The position numbers were made by a program, and so were the translations under genes. Of a stretch of 52,262 bases of DNA, positions 36,375-43,513 are shown piece after piece. Origin of the DNA: Thermaceae bacterium. GTDB lineage: Bacteria > Deinococcota > Deinococci > Deinococcales > Thermaceae. Numbering within the stretch: position 1 is the stretch's first letter; each line of letters begins with the position of its first letter. Location of the stretch: assembly GCA_015478585.1 (NCBI GenBank), contig JADMIM010000017.1, positions 1 through 52,262 on the forward strand, in the 5' to 3' direction. The notes beneath the pieces are model-generated. The model saw nothing but the letters and a program-made list of their open reading frames with translations, made no database searches and had not been told where the DNA came from.

Positions 36375-37094
36375 ATGGACTACGACCCCATCGCGGCCTT
36401 CTACGCCCTCAACTACGCGCACTACACCGATGACCTCGAGTTCTACACCCGCCTGGCCCAAGACTACGGCGGCCCGGTGCTGGAACTTGGCGCGGGAACG
36501 GGCCGGGTGAGCCGGGCAATCGCCCGGCAGGGCCTGGAGGTGGTGGCCCTCGAGCCCTCCGTCCAGATGCGCGAGTTAGGAGCCGAGCACACCAAAGGCT
36601 TGCCCGTCAAATGGGCCCCGGGCGATATGCGTCAGCTCAGTCTGCGGCGCAAATTTCCCCTGATAATCGCACCATTCAATGCCTTCATGCACCTATATAC
36701 GCTCGAGGATCAGGATGCCGCAATGGCAGGCATCCACAAACATTTGGGGAAAGGGGGACGCTTAGCCTTCGACCTATACAACCCCGCCCACATCGGGCCA
36801 CAAGGGGTTTTGCAACACGAGGGCGACTACAAAGGCGGGGTGAGCGTGTTCATCCACCAGCAGCACGAAGCTGCAGTTCAGTCGCTCAACACACACTATC
36901 TGGTGGATCGGGTTTCGCCTAAGGGCACGCTTAAGCGGCAGACCTTCACCCTCACCCAGCGCTACTTCACGCGCTACGAAATAGAGCGGTGGCTACGGGC
37001 TTTTGGCCTGCGCTACCGCCTATTTGGCGGATTTCACCACCAGCCTTACACCGCCGAAGCCCCAGTGATGTGCTTCCTAGCTTGGCAGAAATGA
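36375..37094 (+). CDS. SAM-dependent methyltransferase, class I
   Basis: 239 residues with a Rossmann-like methyltransferase core. Motif I is VLELGAGTGRVSRAIARQGL (about 35-54), followed by the acidic end of strand 2 in VVALEPS (about 56-62), then APGDMRQLSL (about 77-86) and LIIAPFNAFMHLY (about 91-103). The C-terminal half (RQTFTLTQRYFTRYEIERWL) is typical of small-molecule methyltransferases. TAAGGT lies 8 nt before the ATG, either an AAGG ribosome site or a leaderless -10. No pathway can be assigned. Confidence 0.9.
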   Translation: MDYDPIAAFYALNYAHYTDDLEFYTRLAQDYGGPVLELGAGTGRVSRAIARQGLEVVALEPSVQMRELGAEHTKGLPVKWAPGDMRQLSLRRKFPLIIAPFNAFMHLYTLEDQDAAMAGIHKHLGKGGRLAFDLYNPAHIGPQGVLQHEGDYKGGVSVFIHQQHEAAVQSLNTHYLVDRVSPKGTLKRQTFTLTQRYFTRYEIERWLRAFGLRYRLFGGFHHQPYTAEAPVMCFLAWQK

Positions 37095-37280
37095 GGATAG
37101 GGCGGATTTTGAATATAGTTTCACGATATTTTGCTCGTGATAAATTTCTGTGGAAAGCAGTCGAGCACATCAATACAAAAAAACCGTTGTCGTTCTGAAC
37201 GAAGCGATCTTGTAAACTCTATTACTCGCGCGAGTCGGGCTCTCCGCTCTCAGCCCTCTGCTCTGGGCAACGCGGCAGCG

Positions 37281-37310
37281 TTCGACGTTCTGCGCTCGAG
37301 GCGATAGCAT
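37281..37310 (+). promoter_or_regulatory. Promoter of the racemase operon (leaderless)
   Basis: TTCGAC (37281-37286), an 18-bp spacer and TAGCAT (37305-37310), which ends 7 nt before the GTG start at 37318. Confidence 0.55.
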
Positions 37311-37317
37311 AAGGCTC

Positions 37318-38430
37318 GTGAAAATCGAAGCCGCCGAACTCCGCCTGATTTCGCTTCCGCTGAAGTTCCGTTTTGAGACCAGCTTTGGGGTGCAGACCGA
37401 GCGCCACCTGGTGGTGCTCACCCTCTACGGGGAGGGCCTCGAGGGCTACGCCGAGACGGTAATGGAGCATAGCCCGCACTACCGCGAGGAAACCATTGCT
37501 GGGGCCTGGGATTTGCTCGAGCACCTCCTGATTCCCAGCGTGCTGGGCAAAGACCTCCCCAACCCCGAAGCCCTGTGGGAAATCATCAGCCCCTACCGGG
37601 GCAACAAGATGACCAAGGCTGCCCTCGAGATGGCCTACTGGGACTTGTGGTGCAAGAGCCTGAACGCACCACTCTGGAAGGTGTTGGGCGGGGTGCGCTC
37701 GGAGATTCCGGTGGGGATTTCGCTGGGCATCGAGCCGTCAATCGAGGCTACCGTGGAGAAGGTAGGACGGGGGCTCGAGCTGGGCTACAAGCGGGCCAAA
37801 CTGAAGATTAAACCCGGCTGGGACGTAAAGATGCTCTTGAGCGTGCGCGAGGCCTACCCCGAGGCCAACCTCACCGTGGATGCCAATTCGTCCTATACGC
37901 TCAACCACATCTCGACCTTTAGGGCCATGGACGCGGCCCGCCTTGACTACATCGAGCAGCCCCTGGCTTTTGACGACATCCTCGACCACGCCAAGCTCCA
38001 GCGGGAAATCTCGACCTCGCTGTGTCTGGACGAAAGCATAACCTCACCGGAGGATGCCAGAAAAGCCCTGGAAATTGGCGCGGGGCGGGTGATTAACCTG
38101 AAGCCGGGAAGGGTCGGGGGAATCCTGGCCAGCCGCAAGGTTCATGACATCACCCAGAGCTACGGTCTGCCGGTGTGGATGGGAGGGATGCTCGAGGGGG
38201 GCATCGGGCGGGCCACAAATATTCACGTCGCCACCCTGCCGATGTTTGTCAAGCCCGGCGACACCAGCAGCGCCAGCCGCTACTGGGATGAGGATATTAT
38301 CGAGGAGGCGCTCGAGTCTAAAGATGGCATGATGCCCGTACCGCAAGGCCCCGGCATCGGCGTGACCCCCAAGCGCGATTTCATCACCCAGCTAACCCAG
38401 AAATCGGCCTACCTGTCGGCCAACCCCTAA
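37318..38430 (+). CDS. Enolase-superfamily N-acylamino acid racemase / o-succinylbenzoate synthase
   Basis: Racemises N-acyl (often N-succinyl) amino acids; the same fold can make o-succinylbenzoate. 370 residues, GTG start. The capping domain is followed by the barrel with catalytic KxK in RAKLKIKPGWD (about 159-169), metal ligands D in VDANSSY (about 187), E in IEQPL (about 212), D in CLDESI (about 238), and the second base K in NLKPGRVGG (about 260-268). Thermus makes menaquinone by the futalosine pathway, so OSB synthase would be unnecessary. With a COG3375-type acetyltransferase as the next gene, the racemase role is favoured, by analogy with the Geobacillus D- to L-amino acid pathway. 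Confidence 0.92.
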   Translation: MKIEAAELRLISLPLKFRFETSFGVQTERHLVVLTLYGEGLEGYAETVMEHSPHYREETIAGAWDLLEHLLIPSVLGKDLPNPEALWEIISPYRGNKMTKAALEMAYWDLWCKSLNAPLWKVLGGVRSEIPVGISLGIEPSIEATVEKVGRGLELGYKRAKLKIKPGWDVKMLLSVREAYPEANLTVDANSSYTLNHISTFRAMDAARLDYIEQPLAFDDILDHAKLQREISTSLCLDESITSPEDARKALEIGAGRVINLKPGRVGGILASRKVHDITQSYGLPVWMGGMLEGGIGRATNIHVATLPMFVKPGDTSSASRYWDEDIIEEALESKDGMMPVPQGPGIGVTPKRDFITQLTQKSAYLSANP

Positions 38431-38438
38431 CTCTTTAG

Positions 38439-38501
38439 GGGCAGGTCTTGGGCCTGCCCATCACGCCCCGGAGATTGAAGGGCGGTCACAAGGAACCGCC
38501 C
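38439..38501. repeat. Pair of small hairpins between racemase and acyltransferase
   Basis: GGGCAGG / CCTGCCC (38439-38459) and GGGCGGT / ACCGCCC (38480-38501). The second, containing GGGCGGTCACAAGGAACCGC, is a palindrome type that recurs widely in bacterial genomes. They fill the 78-bp gap and come within 8 bp of the next start codon. Confidence 0.7.
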
Positions 38502-38508
38502 CTACAAA

Positions 38509-39321
38509 ATGGATATTTACATTCGAGAAATCCACGACCCCAACGAAATCGCGCGGATACCGCAGCTCGAGGCCGCCATCTGGGGCGACCCCAGCGATAC
38601 CATTCGCACCGGAACCTTGATGGCCCTCGTCCACGAGGGCGGTTTGTTGGCTGGAGCCTACACTCTCCCCTCTACCTCTGGAAGAGAAGCCGGGGGTGAG
38701 GGAAAGCTGATAGGCTTCGTCTTCGGCTTCCCCACACACAAAAATCAGCGTCACCACTCGCATATGACCGGGGTGTTGGAAGAATACCGGGGCACGCCTG
38801 CCGCGCTATTGCTCAAGCGGTTTCAACGCGATTGGTGCTTGGGCAAAGGCTACGAGCAAATCGTCTGGACCTTCGACCCCATGCGCGGAATCAACGCCAG
38901 CTTCAACTTTCGCAAGCTGGGCATTACCTTCGCCGAGTACCTCCCCAACTGCTACGGCAGCATGGGCGGCATCAACGCCGGAGCACCCTCTGACCGGGCC
39001 TACGCGCTGTGGGATTTGCGTTCGGAGTGGGTGTATCGGCGTATCTACGGGCCTGAGCCGGAACCCAAGCTGGACGGGATTCCACAGGCCAACGCAGTTC
39101 ACACCGAGGAGCCGGTAGCATTGGATTTGGGCCTCGAGTCCCCCCAAATCCTCTTTCAAATCCCCCAGGACTGGGGCCAGATTTTGCAGACAGACACAGG
39201 CTTGGCGAATATGTGGCGGATTCACTCGAGGCAGTTCTTCGGGCACTACTTCGCCAAAGGCTATGTCACCGTGGACTTCGTGCGTAACCCCAACCGGTAC
39301 GTGTTGGAGAGGGCGAACTAG
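38509..39321 (+). CDS. GNAT-like acyltransferase, COG3375 type (probable amino acid N-acyltransferase)
   Basis: 270 residues. It has a GNAT-like core with GFVFGFPTHKNQRHHSHMTGVL (about 66-87, HMTGV conserved in the family), EYRGTPAALLLKRFQRDW (about 90-107) in the acyl-CoA site, and WTFDPMRGINASFNFRKLG (about 120-138). Homologues encoded beside N-acylamino acid racemases succinylate D-amino acids, giving the racemase its substrate. Residues about 48-63 (YTLPSTSGREAGGEGKL) do not fit the fold and are encoded by a dispersed CCCTCTACC/GGTGAGGG repeat, an apparent in-frame insertion. Start is the ATG just after a hairpin, without an obvious ribosome site. Confidence 0.82.
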   Translation: MDIYIREIHDPNEIARIPQLEAAIWGDPSDTIRTGTLMALVHEGGLLAGAYTLPSTSGREAGGEGKLIGFVFGFPTHKNQRHHSHMTGVLEEYRGTPAALLLKRFQRDWCLGKGYEQIVWTFDPMRGINASFNFRKLGITFAEYLPNCYGSMGGINAGAPSDRAYALWDLRSEWVYRRIYGPEPEPKLDGIPQANAVHTEEPVALDLGLESPQILFQIPQDWGQILQTDTGLANMWRIHSRQFFGHYFAKGYVTVDFVRNPNRYVLERAN

Positions 39322-39325
39322 GGCT

Positions 39326-39802
39326 ATGGCGACGCTTCACCTGATGATCGGCCTGCCATGTTTGGGCAAAACGATGCTCGCGCGGCGGCTCGAGGCCGCA
39401 CTCCCGGCGCTGCGCCTCACGCCCGACGAGTGGCATACCCGCCTGTTCGGGCAAGACCTCGCCGACCACCCTGCCCACGATGCCCGATACGGGCTTATCG
39501 AGAACCTGATGTGGGAGGTTGCAGCGAGGGTGCTCCCGCTCGGCGTGGACGTGATCCTCGACTACGGGCTTTGGGGGCAGGTCAAGCGCGAGGATTACCG
39601 CTCGAGGGCCGCAGGGCTGGGGGCGAGTAGCGAAATTCATTTTCTGGACGTGCCCGAGGAGATACGCTTGCAGCACCTCGAGGCCCGAAACGCTAACCTC
39701 CCGATGGGCACGTTCTCGATTCCTAAAGAGACGCTGAAAGTGTATATAGGCATATTCCAACCGCCGACCCCGGACGAACTTCAGCGCAGAGAGCTAACGT
39801 GA
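39326..39802 (+). CDS. P-loop kinase-like ATPase (zeta-toxin/COG0645 type)
   Basis: 158 residues from ATG 39326, 4 bp after the acyltransferase stop. The P-loop is MIGLPCLGKTMLARRLE (about 7-23), followed by RLTPDEWHTRLFG (about 30-42), the region that binds the acceptor in small kinases, then DVILDYGLWGQVKREDYRSR (about 77-96) with a Walker-B-like strand and LID arginines. It resembles predicted kinases related to chloramphenicol phosphotransferase and zeta toxins. It overlaps the amidohydrolase start by GTGA. Its substrate, and whether it takes part in the acyl-amino acid pathway, are unknown. Confidence 0.82.
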   Translation: MATLHLMIGLPCLGKTMLARRLEAALPALRLTPDEWHTRLFGQDLADHPAHDARYGLIENLMWEVAARVLPLGVDVILDYGLWGQVKREDYRSRAAGLGASSEIHFLDVPEEIRLQHLEARNANLPMGTFSIPKETLKVYIGIFQPPTPDELQRRELT

Positions 39803-40911
39803 CCGGCCTACACCTTGTCCCTGAAATCTGGACTGCCGAAGTGGTCTACACCGGCTTCGGCACGCCGATGCTGAACGGTGGTCTGGTCGTGGTGGGTGAG
39901 CATGTGGCAGCAATTGGGGGGCTCGAGGAGCTGCGCCAGGCTTATCCATCAGCAAACCTCGTCCACAAAGGCAAAGCGCTGACCCCGCCTGTAGTAAACG
40001 CCCATACCCATCTGGATTTATTTAAGTTGAGCCTGTATCAGGGCTCCTACACAGGATTTATCCAGCACGTTATCGCGGGCGGTGCAGAGCGCGGGGTCGA
40101 AGCGGCTCAAGCTGGACTCGCTGAGCTTCAAGCCCTTCACACCGGCGCTCTCGGCGACATCGTGGCACGGGACGAGGTGATGGATTTTCTGCTCGAACAC
40201 TCTCCCCTGCCCGGCGTGCTCTACCGCGAGGTACTGGGCAGCAATCCTGAAAAGGCCCAGGAAATCTTCGGCTCAGTAAAGTCAAAATTTCTGACGTGGA
40301 AACGGCGCGAAGGACAAACCAAAGTCGGTATTTCTCCCCACACCGCTCACACCGTCAGCGCCCCGCTGATGAAAAAACTGGTGGAATTTGGCAGTCTCGA
40401 GGGCTTCCCCATACAAATCCACATCGCCGAAAGCCCCGAGGAGACCACCTATTTTCGTGACAACACCGGCCCGCTAGCGGAGTTCATGGCCCCCTTCAAC
40501 CCCGCCTGGAAAGGGCTGGGCATCAGCCCGGTACAGTACCTGTCCGACCTGGGCCTGTTGGGGCCGAACGTGACGCTAATACACGGAGTCCAGGTGGACG
40601 AAAACGACGTGCAAATCATGGCCCAAGCGGGCTGCAAGCTGGTCTCTTGCCCGCGCAGCAACCAGGGCTTGGGCTGTGGCCTTTTCCCTTGGGCGCTGTA
40701 TGGCAAATACAGTCTCGAGGTGGCCCTGGGAACCGATTCGCGCGGCAGCAGTCCCGACCTGGACGTAAAAAATGAGGCTTTGTTGTTATGGGACACAGTA
40801 GACCCCCGGATATTGGTTCGCGCCGCGACCCGCTCAGGGTATAGGGTGCTGGGCCTCGAGGGGGCCAGAATCACGCGAGGAACACCCGTTTCCCAGGTAC
40901 AATCGTGGTGA
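39799..40911 (+). CDS. Metal-dependent amidohydrolase (cytosine/aminofutalosine deaminase-like)
   Basis: 370 residues, GTG start overlapping the previous stop (GTGA). Amidohydrolase-superfamily barrel: metal-binding HxH in VNAHTHLDLFK (about 70-80), HIAESPEETTYF (about 211-222) with the third histidine and a conserved Glu, LIHGVQVDENDV (about 258-269), SCPRSNQGLG (about 281-290) and the catalytic Asp in LGTDSRGSSPDLD (about 311-323). This is the deaminase branch (SsnA/MtaD/aminodeoxyfutalosine deaminase-like). In this operon it might deacylate an acyl-amino acid, but motif choice fits deamination better, for example in futalosine menaquinone synthesis. Function uncertain. Confidence 0.88.
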   Translation: MTGLHLVPEIWTAEVVYTGFGTPMLNGGLVVVGEHVAAIGGLEELRQAYPSANLVHKGKALTPPVVNAHTHLDLFKLSLYQGSYTGFIQHVIAGGAERGVEAAQAGLAELQALHTGALGDIVARDEVMDFLLEHSPLPGVLYREVLGSNPEKAQEIFGSVKSKFLTWKRREGQTKVGISPHTAHTVSAPLMKKLVEFGSLEGFPIQIHIAESPEETTYFRDNTGPLAEFMAPFNPAWKGLGISPVQYLSDLGLLGPNVTLIHGVQVDENDVQIMAQAGCKLVSCPRSNQGLGCGLFPWALYGKYSLEVALGTDSRGSSPDLDVKNEALLLWDTVDPRILVRAATRSGYRVLGLEGARITRGTPVSQVQSW

Positions 40912-40956
40912 CATCGCTGGGCGTTCTAAGGCCCGCGTTTGGCGTTTAGTCTTCAT

Positions 40957-42279
40957 ATGCAAATTGGCCCCCTTATCCTCTATAGCGCGCTGGCCGGAGC
41001 CCTAACGGGGTTTCTGGCTGCCGGGTTCACCTCTGTGCTGAGTCTGATTCAACAGTATCTGATGGGTGAACTGCTGGGCTATTTCCCCCCTGGCCTTCCA
41101 GGGGAAGGGGGCCTGGAACAAATGTTTCGCGGCCCCGCTTTCGCTGGACTGGCGGTGTTGCTGCCCCTGATTTTCGCGGCCAGCAGTTATCTGGGTTCGG
41201 GACGCGGGCTGGGCTGGCTACTGGCCGCCTACCGACAAGGCCAGGAGGTGCGGGCCTTGCAGTATTTCCGAGGTATTTTTGGGGCCTTAATCCAGCTCGG
41301 AGCAGGCTCCCCGATGGGCCGTGAGGGGCCGATGGCGGCTTTGGGGCTATGGATTGGCGGAGCCCTGGGGCGACGTTTCCCCCTCGGGGATGCGGGCCGC
41401 TTTCTGCCCTTTGCTGGCATGGCAGCGGGGTTTGCCTCGGCCTTTCACGCCCCCATAACCGGAGCGCTTCTGGCAAGCGAAATCGTCTACCGAGGGCTGG
41501 CCCTCGAGGCTGGGGCACTGGCTCCGGCCCTGATTGGCGCACTGGCCGGATTCACCGTATATGGCTTCATTCATGGCTATGGGCCGCTGCTGGAGTTGCG
41601 CTCGGCTCCCCTGGACTGGAGCAGTCTGGCTTTTGGACTGGTGCTGGGGCTGGTGTGTGCTGGGGTAGGCACACTGTGGCTCGAGGGCGAGCGCATTTTA
41701 CGCGGGCCTTTGCGGCGCTTGAGTTTCCCAGTTCGACACGGCCTATTCGGATTGTTGCTGGGAGTGACTCTGCTGCTGATTCCCGAAGCCCTGGGCAACG
41801 CCCTGCCTTGGGTGCAACTGGGTGCTTCGCCCATTCTCAATCTGCCGTTTCTGGTGATCCTGTTTCTGGTACAACTGGCGCTTTTGCTGGTGGGAGGCGG
41901 AGTACGGGCCTACGGGGGCCAGCTCACCCCGGCCCTCACGTTGGGCGGGCTGGCGGGGCTGATTCTGGCCCAGGCTATTCCTTGGCTATCACCACCTCCC
42001 GAGGTCGCGGCCCTGGCCGGTATGTCGGCCTTGCTGGCCGGAATTGCCCGGGCTCCTTTTGCAGCCATCGTGCTGGCCGGAGAAATTTCAGGATATAGCC
42101 TATTGCCGATCACACTGCTGGCCGCCTTTTCGGCTTATACCTTTACCAGCCCCAGGGGTAGCTTTGAAGTGATCGAGCCTATTCCGACAAATACCGATGC
42201 GCCAGCGGGGTCTCAGCCTGAAAGCGCTCCGCATACTTCACCTGAGCCTCCGCCCCCAAGCGAGCCCGGTTCGCCCTGA
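40957..42279 (+). CDS. ClC-family chloride channel/antiporter
   Basis: Anion channel or chloride/proton antiporter, 440 residues from ATG 40957. An upstream TTG at 40939 is encoded by microrepeat-like GTTTGGCGTTTAG and is less likely. There are about ten hydrophobic segments. The selectivity-filter block GSPMGREGPMAALG (about 111-124) includes the gating glutamate of GREGP, and GGQLTPALTLGGLAG (about 324-338) is the second anion-site segment. No CBS domains are present. A Pro/Ser-rich tail (SAPHTSPEPPPPSEPGSP) is encoded within the 101-bp overlap with the convergent PIG-L gene, so the tail is probably disordered and evolutionarily flexible. Confidence 0.93.
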   Translation: MQIGPLILYSALAGALTGFLAAGFTSVLSLIQQYLMGELLGYFPPGLPGEGGLEQMFRGPAFAGLAVLLPLIFAASSYLGSGRGLGWLLAAYRQGQEVRALQYFRGIFGALIQLGAGSPMGREGPMAALGLWIGGALGRRFPLGDAGRFLPFAGMAAGFASAFHAPITGALLASEIVYRGLALEAGALAPALIGALAGFTVYGFIHGYGPLLELRSAPLDWSSLAFGLVLGLVCAGVGTLWLEGERILRGPLRRLSFPVRHGLFGLLLGVTLLLIPEALGNALPWVQLGASPILNLPFLVILFLVQLALLLVGGGVRAYGGQLTPALTLGGLAGLILAQAIPWLSPPPEVAALAGMSALLAGIARAPFAAIVLAGEISGYSLLPITLLAAFSAYTFTSPRGSFEVIEPIPTNTDAPAGSQPESAPHTSPEPPPPSEPGSP

Positions 42280-42847
42280 AGGTCTCGAGGCTGGTATCCC
42301 ATTTGTAGAAATCGTGATACAAGCCAAACACCCGCTCGGCAGCGGCCTGGCCTTCCTCAGCAATATCTATATAGACCGAAGGGCGGGGAATATCGCCCCG
42401 GTTGTAATGAAAAAGCCGAATGGGTTTGCGGTGGGCCTCCCCCACCAGCTTGGGGATACGGCAAAATTTGAGCGCCGATAGGGTAGCCCAGTAGGCAGCG
42501 CGGTGGTCGGGGTGGACATCCTGAGGATTCCAGGTAAATACCACGTCGGGCTTCCAGGCAGCGATAGCCCTGGCAATCTGCAAAGCCTCTTCGCGGCCCC
42601 CCGTGAGGCCCGCATCGGCGAAATCAAAAAACTCGTACTCAGCCCCCAGAATCGCCGCCACGTCTCGCCCGTGTCCCTCGCGGATTTGGGCCACCTGGGC
42701 CGCAGGCATATCGCCAAACTGGCTGGCAAGTTCACCCCGTGTAAGCCATATAATCTTGGCGGCATCGCCGCGCAAAACGTGTTTGGCAAGGGTTCCTGAA
42801 ACTCCAATTTCGTCGTCGGGATGAGGGAAGATAGCGAGCAGGCGCAT
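42179..42847 (-). CDS. PIG-L family deacetylase
   Basis: Zinc-dependent N-acetylglucosaminyl-type deacetylase, 222 residues. The zinc-binding signature is AIFPHPDDEIGVSG (5-18), with the distal metal histidine in DVHPDHRAAYWAT (about 112-124). Relatives remove acetyl groups from GlcNAc-malate in bacillithiol synthesis or from similar amino-sugar conjugates. Bacillithiol is made in Deinococcus-Thermus, so a BshB-like role is possible but unproven. TAAACT lies 7 nt before the ATG on the minus strand (leaderless). Its 3' end overlaps the ClC gene by 101 bp. Confidence 0.93.
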   Translation of the reverse strand: MRLLAIFPHPDDEIGVSGTLAKHVLRGDAAKIIWLTRGELASQFGDMPAAQVAQIREGHGRDVAAILGAEYEFFDFADAGLTGGREEALQIARAIAAWKPDVVFTWNPQDVHPDHRAAYWATLSALKFCRIPKLVGEAHRKPIRLFHYNRGDIPRPSVYIDIAEEGQAAAERVFGLYHDFYKWDTSLETFRANRARLGAEAQVKYAERFQAETPLAHRYLSE

Positions 42848-42854
42848 GGGGATG

Positions 42855-42860
42855 AGTTTA
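42855..42860 (-). promoter_or_regulatory. -10 box of the PIG-L gene (leaderless)
   Basis: On the minus strand TAAACT is followed by seven bases and the ATG at 42847, with no Shine-Dalgarno. Confidence 0.5.
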
Positions 42861-42919
42861 CCGCAAATATTGCTAACAGCTCACAGACAACAGCCCGTCG
42901 TTAAAAGCAATGGTCTGTC

Positions 42920-42960
42920 CAGGACGACAAAATATGATTCAGTATTATTTGTTCAGGACG
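42920..42960 (+). repeat. Degenerate copy of repeat C core
   Basis: Two CAGGACG motifs 34 bp apart with an AT-rich middle (ATATGATTCAGTATTATTTG), versus CAGGACA and CAGGACG 36 bp apart in the good copies. It is followed by TTTAGCC and TTGGCGTTC microrepeats. It lies between the PIG-L gene and tRNA-Ser. Confidence 0.45.
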
Positions 42961-43061
42961 TGAAGTCTTTAGCCCTGGTCTATGCGCTATAGACTATTGG
43001 CGTTCTTGACTGCTACCCACCCGGCTTGTACACTCACATTTGCCCTTATGGGGCCAGGCGC

Positions 43062-43153
43062 GGAGAGGTGCTCGAGTGGTTGAAGAGGTACGCCTGGAAA
43101 GCGTATATAGGGGGTAACTTCTATCAGGGGTTCGAATCCCCTCCTCTCCGCCA
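43062..43153 (+). tRNA. tRNA-Ser (GGA)
   Basis: 92 nt including an encoded CCA, with the long variable arm of a serine tRNA. Acceptor GGAGAGG / CCTCTCC with discriminator G; anticodon stem TACGC / GCGTA around CTGGAAA (anticodon GGA, reading UCC and UCU); T-arm GGGG TTCGAAT CCCC. Confidence 0.97.
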
Positions 43154-43513
43154 ACAGACGTAAAAACGCCCTGCCATTCTAGTAGGGCCTTTGACTTTTT
43201 GGGGACAAAATGTAGCAACCCGGCTCAGGCCGTGGGTAAGGCCCTGGCGGTTGGGCGGCGATGCCCATGTAATCCTCAGTGGCTTTTTAGGGCCGCTGCA
43301 ACATCCTGCCGCAAAAAACTATGCCTGGAACACTCGAGATTTCCCTCGAGAGCTTAAATCTTCGTCTGGAACTCACTGTCCTGCAAAATATAGTGTCTTC
43401 TCTTGATGAGGGAATAAGATAGACCCATTCAACTGAAAGGAGGGCTTGATCGCAGTAAGCCTCTATCTGCCTATCCAGAACAGGGTTTCTAGAGTTGAAA
43501 GGATGGTCATACT
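43154..43513. other. Spacer between tRNA-Ser and the lipoprotein gene
   Basis: 360 bp. GCCCT ... AGGGC followed by CTTTGACTTTTT (43171-43200) is a weak terminator for the tRNA. AAAGGAGGG at 43437-43445 is a strong ribosome-site-like sequence with no suitable start codon behind it, and a second purine run (AAAGGATGG, 43498-43506) lies before the GTG at 43514. I see no gene or RNA otherwise. Confidence 0.5.

Noticed and set aside
37318-38430. menC role (o-succinylbenzoate synthase) as primary function
   Set aside because: No other men genes are nearby, an acyltransferase of the racemase pathway is the next gene, and this lineage is known to use the futalosine route. Kept only as an alternative activity.
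43437-43513. Small leader ORF behind the AAAGGAGGG before the lipoprotein gene
   Set aside because: The only start codon (TTG at 43449) is too close to the purine run and its short frame is not in phase with the lipoprotein.
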